64,000 nt of DNA from Polynucleobacter sp. MG-27-Goln-C1. GTDB lineage: Bacteria > Pseudomonadota > Gammaproteobacteria > Burkholderiales > Burkholderiaceae. The DNA lies in NCBI RefSeq assembly GCF_018881905.1, contig NZ_JACVPM010000004.1:40803-104802 (forward strand). Reading direction: 5' to 3'. Both the position numbers and the translations under genes were made by a program. Below, in pieces: positions 37,852 through 47,634 of the stretch. Each line of letters begins with the position of its first letter. Position 1 is the first letter of the stretch. Below the pieces are notes generated by a model. It saw only the letters and a list, made by a program, of their open reading frames with translations, was not told the origin of the DNA and made no database searches.

Positions 37852-38832
37852 ATGAAATTCAGGGACTACTACGAAACACTCGGTGTGGCGCGCGGCGCAA
37901 CCGAAGCAGAGATTAAAGCGGCTTACAGAAAGCTAGCTCGCAAATATCACCCAGACGTGAATAAAGAAGCTGGCGCTGAAGAACAATTTAAGGCGGTCGG
38001 CGAAGCCTATTCCGTTCTCAAGGATACAGAAAAGCGTGCTGCTTACGATCGCATGGGTGCCAATTGGAAAAATGGTCAAGACTTCACTCCACCACCAAAC
38101 TGGAATGAAGGATTTGAATATTCTGACGGCAACTTTGGCGGTGGTCATGGTGGATTTGGCAACGGCTATGAAGGCGATCAAAGTGAATTCTTTGAATCCC
38201 TCTTTGGCAGAGGTCGACATCGCCAAGGTGGTCGTGGTGGGAACCCACGCCAAGGCATGGACTTCAAAGGCCAAGATCATCACGCCAAAATATTGATCGA
38301 TCTAGCTGATGCCTACAATGGGGCCAAACGCACTATTGCCCTGCATATGCCAACTCAAGATGCCAATGGGCATGTCAGCACTCAAGAGCGCAAACTCGAT
38401 GTCAGCATTCCTAAAGGCATTAAAGCCGGACAAAATCTACGCTTAGCAGGTCAAGGTGGACCGGGTATGGGCTCTGGTGCTGCCGGCGACCTATATCTTG
38501 AGATTGATTTCCATCCAAACCCGATTTACCGTGTAGATGGTAAAGACGTTTATCTTGATCTGCCGCTAGCACCATGGGAAGCTGCTCTCGGGACAACCGT
38601 CAATATCCCCACTCCTGCAGGCTCTACTCTGGAATTAAAAATTCCGGCTGGAATAGCTACGGGCCGCAAGATGCGACTCAAGGAAAAAGGAATCCCCAGC
38701 AAAGAAGCTGGTGACCTATATGTAGTGCCCAATATTGTTTTGCCTGGCGCCGATACCGATGCGCAGAAAGAAGCTTATCAATCACTAGAGAAAGCTTTTG
38801 ATTTCAACCCCAGAACCCACTTGAAGGGATGA
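37852..38832 (+). CDS. cbpA: Curved DNA-binding protein / DnaJ-type co-chaperone CbpA
   Basis: A 326-aa class B J-protein: J domain at 1-70 with HPD at 33-35, a Gly-rich linker (GGGHGGFGNGYEG and GRGRHRQGGRGG) and two C-terminal substrate-binding beta domains (KLDVSIPKGIKAGQNLRLAGQGG; LELKIPAGIATGRKMRLKEKG). The zinc-finger module of DnaJ is absent, as expected for CbpA. It stimulates DnaK and binds curved DNA. The stop overlaps the cbpM start. Confidence 0.95.
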   Translation: MKFRDYYETLGVARGATEAEIKAAYRKLARKYHPDVNKEAGAEEQFKAVGEAYSVLKDTEKRAAYDRMGANWKNGQDFTPPPNWNEGFEYSDGNFGGGHGGFGNGYEGDQSEFFESLFGRGRHRQGGRGGNPRQGMDFKGQDHHAKILIDLADAYNGAKRTIALHMPTQDANGHVSTQERKLDVSIPKGIKAGQNLRLAGQGGPGMGSGAAGDLYLEIDFHPNPIYRVDGKDVYLDLPLAPWEAALGTTVNIPTPAGSTLELKIPAGIATGRKMRLKEKGIPSKEAGDLYVVPNIVLPGADTDAQKEAYQSLEKAFDFNPRTHLKG

Positions 38833-39155
38833 TGAACATGACGCAAACACAAATCACCTGGATTGAAGGTAGTCTTGTTGAAGAAGAGGTGCATATGAGC
38901 ATTGTGGAAATTTCACAAGCCACACGCGCACCAGAGGATCTCATCATGTCTTGGGTAACAGAAGGTGTGCTGAGCCCCACTGGTTCATCACCAGAAGACT
39001 GGCGCTTTAGTGGAGATTCACTACAGCGAGCAAAAACTGCAGCACATCTTGCTCATGACTTGGAGCTCAATACTCCTGGGGTCGCATTAGCGCTCGATCT
39101 CTTAGATGAAATCACCCGCTTACGTAGCCAACTACTTCGCACAAATGTAGGTTAA
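38829..39155 (+). CDS. cbpM: Chaperone modulator CbpM (MerR-like)
   Basis: A 108-aa specific inhibitor of CbpA, with the MerR-like helix-turn-helix MSIVEISQATRAPEDLIMSWVTEGVLSP and the helical end (LNTPGVALALDLLDEITRLRSQL). The ATG overlaps the cbpA stop, so the pair is coupled. A third in-frame ATG three codons in (MTQTQ) could be the true start. Confidence 0.9.
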   Translation: MMNMTQTQITWIEGSLVEEEVHMSIVEISQATRAPEDLIMSWVTEGVLSPTGSSPEDWRFSGDSLQRAKTAAHLAHDLELNTPGVALALDLLDEITRLRSQLLRTNVG

Positions 39156-39161
39156 ACACCA

Positions 39162-40469
39162 TTGAACTCAGGCTTACTTAAACGCAACCCCAAACAAGCA
39201 AAGCACGTTAGTCTTTTTTCTGCGACCGCGCTAGGCATCGGCGGAATGATGGGTGCAGGTCTCTATTCCCTACTTGGCTTGGCAAGCTCGCATGCGGGCA
39301 CCCACGTGCCTCTAGCCTTTCTAATTGGCGCTATTGCAGCTTCTTTCTCGGTCTACTCTTACGCAAAACTCGGTGCCGCCTATCCAAGCAGCGGTGGAGC
39401 AGCCACTTTTACAGTAATGAGTTTTGGACCTGGTTTTATTTCTGGCGGCATCAATCTATTTCAATACATTGCCTACTTAATTGCTGCTGCTCTATACGCA
39501 GCCGGTTTTGTTGAATACACCAATACACTTTTTGGCGGCGATCTCTCACCCACTCTTCTGAAATGCATTACCGCAGCAATCATTTTGATTTGTACATTTC
39601 TGAATCTTCTCGGGCCTAGTCTGGTTGGTAAGGCTGAAACATTTGCCATTGGTCTAGTTGTGATTAGTCTTCTAGTGTTTTCGGCGATGGGGTTTAATCA
39701 TGCGGACTTCAAGAGTTACCACATGGCAGGAGGCTCCATAGAGGGGATTGCGGTGGCTGCCGGCATTCTCTATATTAATTTCCAAGGCTTTGGTGTAGTG
39801 ACCAACTCTTCATCAGCCATGAAGAGCCCGCAGAAAGAATTGCCTCTAGCAATGTTTTCTGCACTGATCTTAGTGACGATTGCCTATTTAGCCGTGAGCA
39901 TGGCTGTTGTGATGCTCCTGCCCTTGAACGTCATGCAATTAGATAATGGGCACGTACTAGCTGATGCAGCAAAATTGGTAGCAGGCCAGCTTGGATTTAT
40001 TCTCATTAGCATTTCTGCATTACTAGCCTGTGCTGCGGCGGTCAATGCTACTATTTTTGCAGCTTCTAACATTGCAGCCGACCTTGCAGAAAAGCATGAG
40101 GTCTCTAGCGTCCTAGGAAATACAGTTCTTAAAAATAATCTTCATGCACTGACCGTCTCATCGCTTGGCGTAATTGTCCTAGCCCTAATCTTCCCCTTAA
40201 GTGAAGTGGGCCAAATGGCTAGCCTAGCTTTTCTATTGGTTTACGCGGTAATTACCTACGGACATCTTCGAGTACACAAACATACTGGAGCGAATCCAAA
40301 AATTCTGTGGTGCGCGATCGTAATCAATCTGAGTTTATTCACTGCACTACTGATGAATACAATCAAGACTGCGCCATCTAGTGCTATCGCCCTGCTTATT
40401 GCCCTTGTGGCATCTTTTGGACTTGAGGCATTTTCACGACTCAAATCCAAATACCTCAAATCACATTAA
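39162..40469 (+). CDS. APC-superfamily amino acid permease
   Basis: A 435-aa permease with about 12 membrane helices. The first carries the APC signature SLFSATALGIGGMMGAGLYSLLG, and the early KLGAAYPSSGGAATFTV loop is typical. Substrate unknown, probably an amino acid or amine. It starts at TTG 39162, 6 bp after cbpM, and no better ATG or strong ribosome-binding site is seen. It may be co-transcribed with cbpAM. Its stop overlaps the convergent ABC-F gene. Confidence 0.87.
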   Translation: MNSGLLKRNPKQAKHVSLFSATALGIGGMMGAGLYSLLGLASSHAGTHVPLAFLIGAIAASFSVYSYAKLGAAYPSSGGAATFTVMSFGPGFISGGINLFQYIAYLIAAALYAAGFVEYTNTLFGGDLSPTLLKCITAAIILICTFLNLLGPSLVGKAETFAIGLVVISLLVFSAMGFNHADFKSYHMAGGSIEGIAVAAGILYINFQGFGVVTNSSSAMKSPQKELPLAMFSALILVTIAYLAVSMAVVMLLPLNVMQLDNGHVLADAAKLVAGQLGFILISISALLACAAAVNATIFAASNIAADLAEKHEVSSVLGNTVLKNNLHALTVSSLGVIVLALIFPLSEVGQMASLAFLLVYAVITYGHLRVHKHTGANPKILWCAIVINLSLFTALLMNTIKTAPSSAIALLIALVASFGLEAFSRLKSKYLKSH

Positions 40470-42385
40470 GATTCTGAGCGACTTAACAGTAGTTCCCAGC
40501 GCTGTAGTTTGATATCAAGATCGGCAGTGATCTCCGATAAGCGTGCTTGCATGCTGGCAGCTAATTCAGGCTCATTTTTATAGAGATCGGGGTTGCTCAT
40601 CGCAATCCCAATATCCGCCTGCTCTGTCTCCAAAGTTTCGATCTGCAAAGGCAAGACTTCTAACTCCTGACGCTCTTTGCCATTTAGTTTTTGCACCCCA
40701 GACTTAGCAGCTACAGGCTTTGATTCAACTTTAGACTCAGTCTTTACCTCTTGTTTTGGTTCGGCCTTAGCACCACCATTGGCTGCGCGAATCTTGTCTG
40801 AGCGCGCCTTCTGAATCTTCCAATCCTCGTAACCCCCCTCATACTCGCGCCAAAATCCATCGCCCTCATTAGCAATGATGCTGGTAACTACGTTATCCAA
40901 GAAGTAACGATCATGACTGACCAAGAACACGGTGCCCTTATAGTCCTGCAATAGCTGCTCAAGTAAATCTAGGGTATCGATATCTAAGTCGTTCGTTGGC
41001 TCATCCAAAACTAAGACGTTTGCAGGACGGGCAAATAAGCGCGCCAACAATAAGCGGTTCCGCTCACCACCAGACAAAGTACTTACTGGTGAATTGGTAC
41101 GCTCTGGCGCGAACAAGAAATCACTTAAATAACTCTTAACGTGTTTCTTATTGCCATTAATTTCAATCCACTCGCTACCTGGGCTGATGTAATCCTCAAG
41201 TGAAGCATTGAGATCAAGACCTTCGCGCATCTGATCAAAATAAGCCACCTCAATACGAGTACCCATGGTTGCCGTACCTGAATCTGGCGCAATCGTTCCG
41301 AGAATCAATTTAAGAAGCGTCGTCTTGCCAGCGCCGTTAGGACCTAGCAGACCCACTTTATCGCCACGCAAAATCGTTGCTGTGAAATCCTTCACAATTG
41401 GGCGATCGTAAGACTTAGAGACATTCTGAAGGTCGGCAACAATCTTGCCACTTCTATCACCTGCTGAAACTGCGAGCTTCACCTGCCCAACCGCATCACG
41501 TCTTTGCGAGCGTGTTGTACGAAGTGCTTCAAGGCGCGCTATACGGGCAACGCTACGAGTACGTCTTGCCTCAACACCTTTACGTATCCAGACCTCTTCT
41601 TGGGCAAGCAACTTATCGGCGCGTGCATTAGCCAGAGATTCGGAATTCATCTCCTGATCTTTTAATACTTCGTATGCTGAGAAGTTACCTGGATAGGTCC
41701 GCAAGATACCGCGATCGAGCTCTACGATCTGTGTGCAGACGTTATCTAAGAATGCGCGATCATGGGTAATCAAAATTACAGAGCCGTTGTACTCTTTTAG
41801 CAAATCTTCCAACCAAGAAATTGAATCTAAATCCAAATGGTTAGTAGGCTCATCTAATAGCAAGACATCTGGCATCTCTACTAGAGCGCGAGCTAAGGCA
41901 ACACGCTTCTTAGTTCCGCCCGATAAAGTATTAATCTTCACTTCAGCATCTAAATGCAGACGGTCTAATGTTTCATGAACGCGCTGTTCCCAATTCCACC
42001 CACTTAAGGCCTCTAACTGGGACTGCACTTCGTCTAAGCGATGGTGGGCTGCATCATCCCACTCCCCAACGCTGAGAGCCTCATACTCTTCACGCAGAGC
42101 CTTGGCTTGAGCTACGCCTTTGGATACAGCATCAAATACCGTCTCCTCAGCCTCAAATATGGGCTCTTGCGGAACATAGGCAATTCGGAGGCCTTGCTGA
42201 TATTGCAGCAAACCATCATCCATTTTTTCTATGCCGGCCAAGATCTTCAATAAAGAAGATTTGCCTGTGCCATTGCGGCCAATTAAGCCAACACGCTCCC
42301 CAGATTCCAATGAGAAAGCAGTATTTGCGAGGAGGTCAACGTGGCCAAAAGCCAGTTTTGCATCAGTGAGTACGATTAAAGCCAT
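40466..42385 (-). CDS. uup: ABC-F family ATPase Uup
   Basis: A 639-aa soluble protein with two ABC domains: Walker A GRNGTGKSS near residue 37 and GPNGAGKTT near residue 350, signature motifs LSGGTKKR and LSGGERNR, and DEPTNHLD / DEPTNDLD. The C-terminal 100 residues after a Lys/Ala/Glu linker form the Uup-type coiled coil (LEVLPLQIETLETEQADIG). Uup-type ABC-F proteins act on ribosomes or branched DNA (loss raises transposon excision in E. coli). It is convergent with the permease gene. Confidence 0.93.
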   Translation of the reverse strand: MALIVLTDAKLAFGHVDLLANTAFSLESGERVGLIGRNGTGKSSLLKILAGIEKMDDGLLQYQQGLRIAYVPQEPIFEAEETVFDAVSKGVAQAKALREEYEALSVGEWDDAAHHRLDEVQSQLEALSGWNWEQRVHETLDRLHLDAEVKINTLSGGTKKRVALARALVEMPDVLLLDEPTNHLDLDSISWLEDLLKEYNGSVILITHDRAFLDNVCTQIVELDRGILRTYPGNFSAYEVLKDQEMNSESLANARADKLLAQEEVWIRKGVEARRTRSVARIARLEALRTTRSQRRDAVGQVKLAVSAGDRSGKIVADLQNVSKSYDRPIVKDFTATILRGDKVGLLGPNGAGKTTLLKLILGTIAPDSGTATMGTRIEVAYFDQMREGLDLNASLEDYISPGSEWIEINGNKKHVKSYLSDFLFAPERTNSPVSTLSGGERNRLLLARLFARPANVLVLDEPTNDLDIDTLDLLEQLLQDYKGTVFLVSHDRYFLDNVVTSIIANEGDGFWREYEGGYEDWKIQKARSDKIRAANGGAKAEPKQEVKTESKVESKPVAAKSGVQKLNGKERQELEVLPLQIETLETEQADIGIAMSNPDLYKNEPELAASMQARLSEITADLDIKLQRWELLLSRSES

Positions 42386-42486
42386 GGCGACATTATCGTC
42401 ACTTCACCCAAAGTGGGGATATTTCCAATAAACATGGGATTGAGAAGTAGAATTTACTCAAGCAATACCTCCAAATAAAGAGATAA

Positions 42487-43083
42487 ATGACCTGCAAGCT
42501 CAGCCCCAGTGCTCCCCGACTCATCCTCTTTGCCGGCCATGCAGGCACAGGTAAAACTACTTTGGCTAAAAAGGCGCTACCCCTCATTATTGAAAAGACT
42601 GGGGAGGACTTTTTCTTTTTGGATAAAGATACGGTGTATGGAGCCTATAGCGCGCACGTAATGGAGCTCACCACTAATAATCCTAATGATCGCGATAGCC
42701 CCTTCTATCTTCAAAACCTCAGGGATTGGGAATATGCAGGCCTGATCGCCATTGCCAAAGAAAATCTACAGCTGGGAGTCAACGTCATCCTAGTGGGTCC
42801 GTTTTCAAGTGAAATCCAAAGTGGTCGAATGTTCAATCCCGAAGAGCTCGGAGTACCCAGTGTCTCGAGTGTCAGAATTGCCTGGATAGATCTTGATGAG
42901 GATGAAGCAAAAAGCCGCATGCAGAAGCGCGCAGATCCTCGAGATGAATACAAACTCAAGCACTGGGATCAATATACCCAACGAAGGGTTGAACCACCAG
43001 AGCACATCGCTATAAAGCGCTTTGACAATCTGCACTTCGATGAAGCCAAGTTTGAGAAATTAATCGATCACCTCATTCAATAA
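42487..43083 (+). CDS. P-loop kinase-like ATPase
   Basis: A 198-aa protein with Walker A FAGHAGTGKTTLAKK near residue 17, a likely Walker B in NVILVGPF and a LID-like arginine region (KSRMQKRADPRDEYKLKHW). This is the layout of small-molecule kinases of the AAA_33/zeta-toxin-like group. Substrate unknown. It is divergent from uup and ends before the ompW terminator. It is not clearly linked to any neighbour. Confidence 0.75.
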   Translation: MTCKLSPSAPRLILFAGHAGTGKTTLAKKALPLIIEKTGEDFFFLDKDTVYGAYSAHVMELTTNNPNDRDSPFYLQNLRDWEYAGLIAIAKENLQLGVNVILVGPFSSEIQSGRMFNPEELGVPSVSSVRIAWIDLDEDEAKSRMQKRADPRDEYKLKHWDQYTQRRVEPPEHIAIKRFDNLHFDEAKFEKLIDHLIQ

Positions 43084-43091
43084 ATAGCAGA

Positions 43092-43124
43092 CAAAAAAAT
43101 AGAGCCCCTCAGGGGCCCTATTTC
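43092..43124 (-). terminator. Intrinsic terminator after ompW
   Basis: On the minus strand, stem TAGGGCCCC / GGGGCTCTA (3-nt loop, one G-U pair), then A and seven T. It lies about 20 bp past the ompW stop. Confidence 0.85.
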
Positions 43125-43144
43125 AAGAACTAAGAACTGAATTC

Positions 43145-43774
43145 TTAGAACTTATATGTAACACCAACAGCTGGCATCCATGGGTTCAAAGTCAATTTAC
43201 CGAGGTTTGCGCCGCCATCCACCGCCTGAACATTAGTAGCCATGGTTGCGTATTTGACATCAATATTAAGGCCCCAGTTTTTATCCAACATATAGTCCAT
43301 ACCAACCTGGCCCACAAATCCAACACTTGATGGCTGAACCTGAACGGTATTTCCAAGAGCTGGAAAGTTCTGACGGTTACCGAAAATAGTGTAGTTAATA
43401 CCAGCACCAACGTAAGGCTTAAATGCCCCTAAATCAGTAAAGTGGTATTGAGCCAATAAAGATGGTGGCAAAGCTGTAATTTTTCCAACATTACCCATGT
43501 TTGAGTTGATGTTTACCTGTTGTGGCCAAGTCAACACCAACTCAGCAGCAATATTTTTAGTAAAGAAATAGGAAACGTCAAACTCCGGAATCCATTGATT
43601 CTTAGCCTTTAGATTCAAATCAGATGCAACGCCAGTTTGACCATTTTGATATAAGACATCAACTGCGCGCACACGAATCATCCAAGGATTTTCTTCTGCT
43701 GCTTGTGCATGAGCAGCGATTGGAGCCAATGAGGCTAATGCTGCCATTGCGGCTACTAAAGTTTTAATGCGCAT
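43145..43774 (-). CDS. ompW: OmpW family outer membrane protein
   Basis: A 209-aa eight-stranded barrel porin with a signal peptide (LVAAMAALASLAPIAAHAQA). ENPWMIRVRAVDVLY and the ending NPWMPAVGVTYKF are the OmpW signatures. The terminal Phe suits BAM insertion. In E. coli, OmpW forms a hydrophobic channel and is induced by FNR under oxygen limitation. Two FNR-type boxes upstream agree with that. AAGGGG precedes the ATG by 7 nt. Confidence 0.94.
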   Translation of the reverse strand: MRIKTLVAAMAALASLAPIAAHAQAAEENPWMIRVRAVDVLYQNGQTGVASDLNLKAKNQWIPEFDVSYFFTKNIAAELVLTWPQQVNINSNMGNVGKITALPPSLLAQYHFTDLGAFKPYVGAGINYTIFGNRQNFPALGNTVQVQPSSVGFVGQVGMDYMLDKNWGLNIDVKYATMATNVQAVDGGANLGKLTLNPWMPAVGVTYKF

Positions 43775-43837
43775 GATGTACCCCTTTTTGTTATCAATTT
43801 GATGTATCTATTTTCAAATTGAAAAAGAGGTAGCCAT

Positions 43838-43851
43838 TTGATACACATCAA
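43838..43851 (-). promoter_or_regulatory. FNR/ANR box proximal to ompW
   Basis: An exact TTGAT-ACAC-ATCAA, extended to an 18-bp palindrome (43836-43853). Its centre is about 70 bp before the ompW ATG. If the start site is 41.5 bp downstream (class II spacing, about 43803), the -10 reads GAAAAT on the minus strand, matching 4 of 6. Confidence 0.85.
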
Positions 43852-43909
43852 ATGCAAGGGCTCCTGAAATATTTTATTGGTTTTAAAGCAACACTGTTTT
43901 GATGAGTTT

Positions 43910-43923
43910 TTGATCCATATCAA
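43910..43923 (-). promoter_or_regulatory. Second FNR/ANR box upstream of ompW
   Basis: An exact TTGAT-CCAT-ATCAA, 72 bp from the first box centre to centre. It is near the 3' end of hemN but can only serve ompW, since hemN is transcribed from beyond 45366. Confidence 0.75.
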
Positions 43924-43950
43924 ATAGATCAATTTTTGGCTCTTATTTGA

Positions 43951-45366
43951 TTAAAGAACTTTGGAATAAGTGCCCTTAGCCTGAGATTCCCTCAGATGGC
44001 GATCAAAGGTCATAGCCACTCGTCTAGCCAAGAGCCTGCCCTTGATAGGAACGACCATCTTGGCGCCCTGCCACTCGAGTAGGCCAGCTTCCTCTAGGTG
44101 CTTTAGCTCCTCAATTTCTGTCTTGAAGTAGGCCGGGAAATCGATTTGATGAGCATGAGCAAACTGTTCTGTATCGAGAGAAAATTGGCACATCAGCTCA
44201 CCAATGAGTTCGCGACGCAGTAAGTCATCTTTGTCTAACTGAAGACCTCGAAGAGTGGGTAAATGGCCATCGTCAATAGCTGCATAGTATTCATCCAGAG
44301 TGCGTACATTTTGCGAGTAACTATCGTCAACCTTACCAATAGAAGAAATCCCGAAAGCCAAGAGATCACACTCAGCCTGTGTTGAATAGCCTTGGAAATT
44401 TCGATGAAGCTTGCCTTCTTTTTGCGCAATTGCTAATTCATCATCTGGTTTAGCGAAATGATCCATACCAATAAACACATAACCTGCGTCGCCAAGTGTT
44501 TTTATTGTGTTCGACAGAATATCTAGCTTATCTGCAGCCCCCGGTAAATCCACTTCAGAAATTCTGCGCTGTGGTTTGAAAATATGGGGCAAGTGCGCAT
44601 AGTTATAAACCGACAATCGATCTGGATTCATCTTGAGAACCGCATCAACAGTTTCTTTAAAGGTCTCCGGGGTCTGCTTAGGTAGGCCATAGATCAAATC
44701 CACACTTCTGGATTTAAACCCATACTTCCTAGACCAATCCATTACTGCCTGAGTTTCCTCAATGGTCTGCACGCGATGCACTGCTTGCTGCACTTCGAGG
44801 TTGAAGTCTTGCACCCCAAGACTGATACGGTTAAAGCCCAACTCAGCCAATAAGGCAATATCGGCCTCAGTCACTCGTCGTGGATCAATCTCAATCGAGT
44901 ATTCACCGCCAGGAAGAAGGTCGAAATGCTCACGCGTGTGGTGCATTAACTCCGTCATCTCTTCATGGGATAAAAATGTAGGCGTACCACCACCCCAATG
45001 CAGTTGGGTCACCGGTATTTTTTTCTGAGCACCCATGGCAGCACAAACCATTGCCATCTCTTTGGCTAAATACTTGATGTACTTAGCGCTTCGACCATGG
45101 TCTTTAGTAATAATTTTGTTGCAACCACAGTAGTAACAAATATTAGGGCAGAACGGTAAATGGAAATACAGGGATAGTGGCTCATTGACCTTAGCTACAC
45201 GCTGCAAAGCTCCCAAATAATCGGACTCACAAAACACGTTGTGAAAGCGATCGGCGCTAGGGTAAGAGGTATAGCGTGGCCCATTGATATCAAACTTCTG
45301 TAATAGCTCTGGATGAAAAAGTACTTCTTTTTCATTTGGGGTAGTTACAGGCACTACAGAACTCAT
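43951..45366 (-). CDS. hemN: Oxygen-independent coproporphyrinogen III dehydrogenase HemN
   Basis: A 471-aa radical SAM enzyme (E. coli HemN is 457 aa) that decarboxylates coproporphyrinogen III in haem synthesis without oxygen. The cluster motif is CPNICYYCGC with Cys73, Cys77, Cys80 and the HemN-specific Cys82. HWGGGTPTFLS, SIEIDPRRV and the C-terminal HemN domain are complete, so it is a true HemN rather than HemW. It lies 20 bp after the FAD-dehydrogenase gene. Confidence 0.95.
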   Translation of the reverse strand: MSSVVPVTTPNEKEVLFHPELLQKFDINGPRYTSYPSADRFHNVFCESDYLGALQRVAKVNEPLSLYFHLPFCPNICYYCGCNKIITKDHGRSAKYIKYLAKEMAMVCAAMGAQKKIPVTQLHWGGGTPTFLSHEEMTELMHHTREHFDLLPGGEYSIEIDPRRVTEADIALLAELGFNRISLGVQDFNLEVQQAVHRVQTIEETQAVMDWSRKYGFKSRSVDLIYGLPKQTPETFKETVDAVLKMNPDRLSVYNYAHLPHIFKPQRRISEVDLPGAADKLDILSNTIKTLGDAGYVFIGMDHFAKPDDELAIAQKEGKLHRNFQGYSTQAECDLLAFGISSIGKVDDSYSQNVRTLDEYYAAIDDGHLPTLRGLQLDKDDLLRRELIGELMCQFSLDTEQFAHAHQIDFPAYFKTEIEELKHLEEAGLLEWQGAKMVVPIKGRLLARRVAMTFDRHLRESQAKGTYSKVL

Positions 45367-45385
45367 CAGAAATCAGCTTATTGGA

Positions 45386-46996
45386 TTATTTAGAAAGGTA
45401 GTCGAGCGCTACCGCTTCTGCTACTTTAATCCCATCAACTCCAGCAGACAAGATCCCACCGGCATAACCAGCGCCCTCACCTGCGGGATAAAGGCCTTTT
45501 ACATTCAGACTCTGAAAGTTAGTGCCTCGAGTAATCCGTAAAGGAGAAGATGTGCGGGTCTCAATACCAGTTAATACTGCATCTTTCATTGAAAAGCCTT
45601 TGATCTGCTTTTCAAAAGCGGGGATCGCCTCGCGAATCGCCTCGATTGCATAAGCAGGCAATGCATCAGCGAGGTCTGTTAAGTGAACGCCAGGCTTATA
45701 GGATGGCATGACAGAACCAAATTCTGTAGAAGCTTTACCAGCCAAGAAGTCCCCTACTAATTGGCCTGGGGCCTCGTAAGTTGATCCGCCTAATTCGTAC
45801 GCTTTGGACTCTAAAGCCCTCTGAAACTCAATACCTGCTAGTGGGCCACCCGGATAGTCTTCAGGAGTAATGCCAACAACAATACCGGCATTGGCATTAC
45901 GCTCATTACGAGAGTATTGACTCATCCCATTAGTCACAACACGATTGGGCTCAGACGTTGCGGCAACAACCGTTCCGCCAGGGCACATACAAAAGCTATA
46001 GACTGCGCGGCCATTCTTGGCGTGGTGCACTAACTTGTAATCAGCTGCACCTATGAGCTCATTGCCGGCATGTGGCCCTAAGCGCGCTTTATCAATCAAA
46101 GACTGAGGGTGTTCAATTCGGAAGCCCACTGAGAACGGTTTTGCCTCCATATAAACACCTGCCGCATGAAGAGTCTCAAAGGTATCCCGAGCGCTGTGGC
46201 CTAAAGCAAGCACCACATGGCTAGCGGGCAAATCAGCATGACCTTCAATTTTGACACCCGCAATCTGATCATTTCGAATATCAAAGCCAACTACTTTTTG
46301 CGAGAAACGAATCTCTCCACCAAGCTCAATAATTTCTTGGCGCATTCTTTCAACCACGCCCACTAATCGAAAGGTGCCGATATGTGGCTTAGCTACGTAA
46401 CGAATTTCTTCGGGGGCACCCGCTTTGATAAATTCAGTAATCACTTTGCGGCCATAAAACTTTGGATCTTTAATTTGACTCCAGAGCTTGCCATCAGAGA
46501 ACGTACCTGCACCACCCTCACCAAACTGCACATTCGATTCTGGATTAAGGACATTCTTGCGCCATAAACCCCAAGTATCTTGAGTACGCTCTCGCACTGG
46601 TTTGCCGCGCTCTAATACGATTGGTTTAAAGCCCATCTGCGCCAATACCAAGGCAGCAAAAATTCCACAGGGGCCAAATCCAATGATGACAGGACGCTCA
46701 AAGCTTGGGCTCTTCACTTGCGAAGCATTGGCAACGAAGTGGTAACTCGTATCGGGGGATGGCCTGACATGAATATCATTCGCAAACTGCTTAAGCAATT
46801 TTTCTTCATTTTTTACCGATAAATCGACGGTATAGATAAATGCAAGAGCGACATTTTTTCTGGCATCGTAGCTGCGCTTAAAAACGTCAACCTGAATCAA
46901 GTCTTTAGCCTGAATATTCAAGCGCTTCAAGATTGCCTCTTCCAATGCTTCAGGGGCATGGCTAATAGGCAGACGAAGTTCGGTAATACGGATCAT
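45386..46996 (-). CDS. NAD(P)/FAD-dependent dehydrogenase, uncharacterised
   Basis: A 536-aa flavoprotein. The N-terminal ~95 residues form a small domain with LPISHAPEALEEAILKRLN. The FAD site is VIIGFGPCGIFAALVLAQMGFKPIVLERG, and NVQFGEGGAGTFSDGKLWSQIKD and LYPAGEGAGYAGGILSAGVDG are signatures of this conserved family (COG2509). No biochemical role is established. It lies upstream of hemN on the same strand with a 19-bp gap, so the two are probably co-transcribed. Confidence 0.88.
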   Translation of the reverse strand: MIRITELRLPISHAPEALEEAILKRLNIQAKDLIQVDVFKRSYDARKNVALAFIYTVDLSVKNEEKLLKQFANDIHVRPSPDTSYHFVANASQVKSPSFERPVIIGFGPCGIFAALVLAQMGFKPIVLERGKPVRERTQDTWGLWRKNVLNPESNVQFGEGGAGTFSDGKLWSQIKDPKFYGRKVITEFIKAGAPEEIRYVAKPHIGTFRLVGVVERMRQEIIELGGEIRFSQKVVGFDIRNDQIAGVKIEGHADLPASHVVLALGHSARDTFETLHAAGVYMEAKPFSVGFRIEHPQSLIDKARLGPHAGNELIGAADYKLVHHAKNGRAVYSFCMCPGGTVVAATSEPNRVVTNGMSQYSRNERNANAGIVVGITPEDYPGGPLAGIEFQRALESKAYELGGSTYEAPGQLVGDFLAGKASTEFGSVMPSYKPGVHLTDLADALPAYAIEAIREAIPAFEKQIKGFSMKDAVLTGIETRTSSPLRITRGTNFQSLNVKGLYPAGEGAGYAGGILSAGVDGIKVAEAVALDYLSK

Positions 46997-47085
46997 GGGG
47001 CTCTACGATACACAGTAAATCAGGGTAATTTTCTAAATAATACTGGGAGATTCGGCTTACCCCCTTTTAAAGGCGATAATGCGCC

Positions 47086-47634
47086 ATGGCTCTACGCGCA
47101 ACTATCCACAAAGCCGACCTCCACGTCGCAGACTCTGACCGCCACTATTACGGCAGTCACTCCCTCACCATCGCCAAGCACCCCTCGGAAACCGAGGAAC
47201 GGATGATGATACGTATCATCGCCTTTGCCCTCCAAGCCCAAGAAGATTTGGCTTTTACTAAAGGTTTGAGCGACACCGATGAGCCAGACCTTTGGGTTAA
47301 AGACCTTACGGATGCCATCAAGCTTTGGATTGAAGTAGGGCAACCCGATGAACGACGCATCCTGAAAGCCTGTGGGCGATCTGATCAAGTCATCGTCTAT
47401 TGCTATGGTGGTCACACTAGCAAAATCTGGTGGGATGGAATTGCGAACAAGCTGACTCGCGCTCGCAACCTTCAGGTAATTTCTATTCCAGCAGAGCAAG
47501 CTAAAGAACTCAATAAGTTAGTCGAGCGCAGCATGGTTCTACATGTCAATATTCAAGATGGAGAGGCCTACGTTTCTTCAGACATGGGTCAAGTCACCAT
47601 CACCCCAGAAATCTGGCGTAATCAACAGCAATGA
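47086..47634 (+). CDS. yaeQ: YaeQ family protein
   Basis: A 182-aa protein with the YaeQ signature throughout (MALRATIHKADLHVADSDRHYYGSHSLTIA; DEPDLWVKDLTDAIKLWIEVGQPDERRILKA; VIVYCYGG). The fold is PD-(D/E)XK nuclease-like, and the family was once thought to be an RfaH-type regulator. Function unresolved. Its stop overlaps the next gene (ATGA). Confidence 0.93.
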   Translation: MALRATIHKADLHVADSDRHYYGSHSLTIAKHPSETEERMMIRIIAFALQAQEDLAFTKGLSDTDEPDLWVKDLTDAIKLWIEVGQPDERRILKACGRSDQVIVYCYGGHTSKIWWDGIANKLTRARNLQVISIPAEQAKELNKLVERSMVLHVNIQDGEAYVSSDMGQVTITPEIWRNQQQ

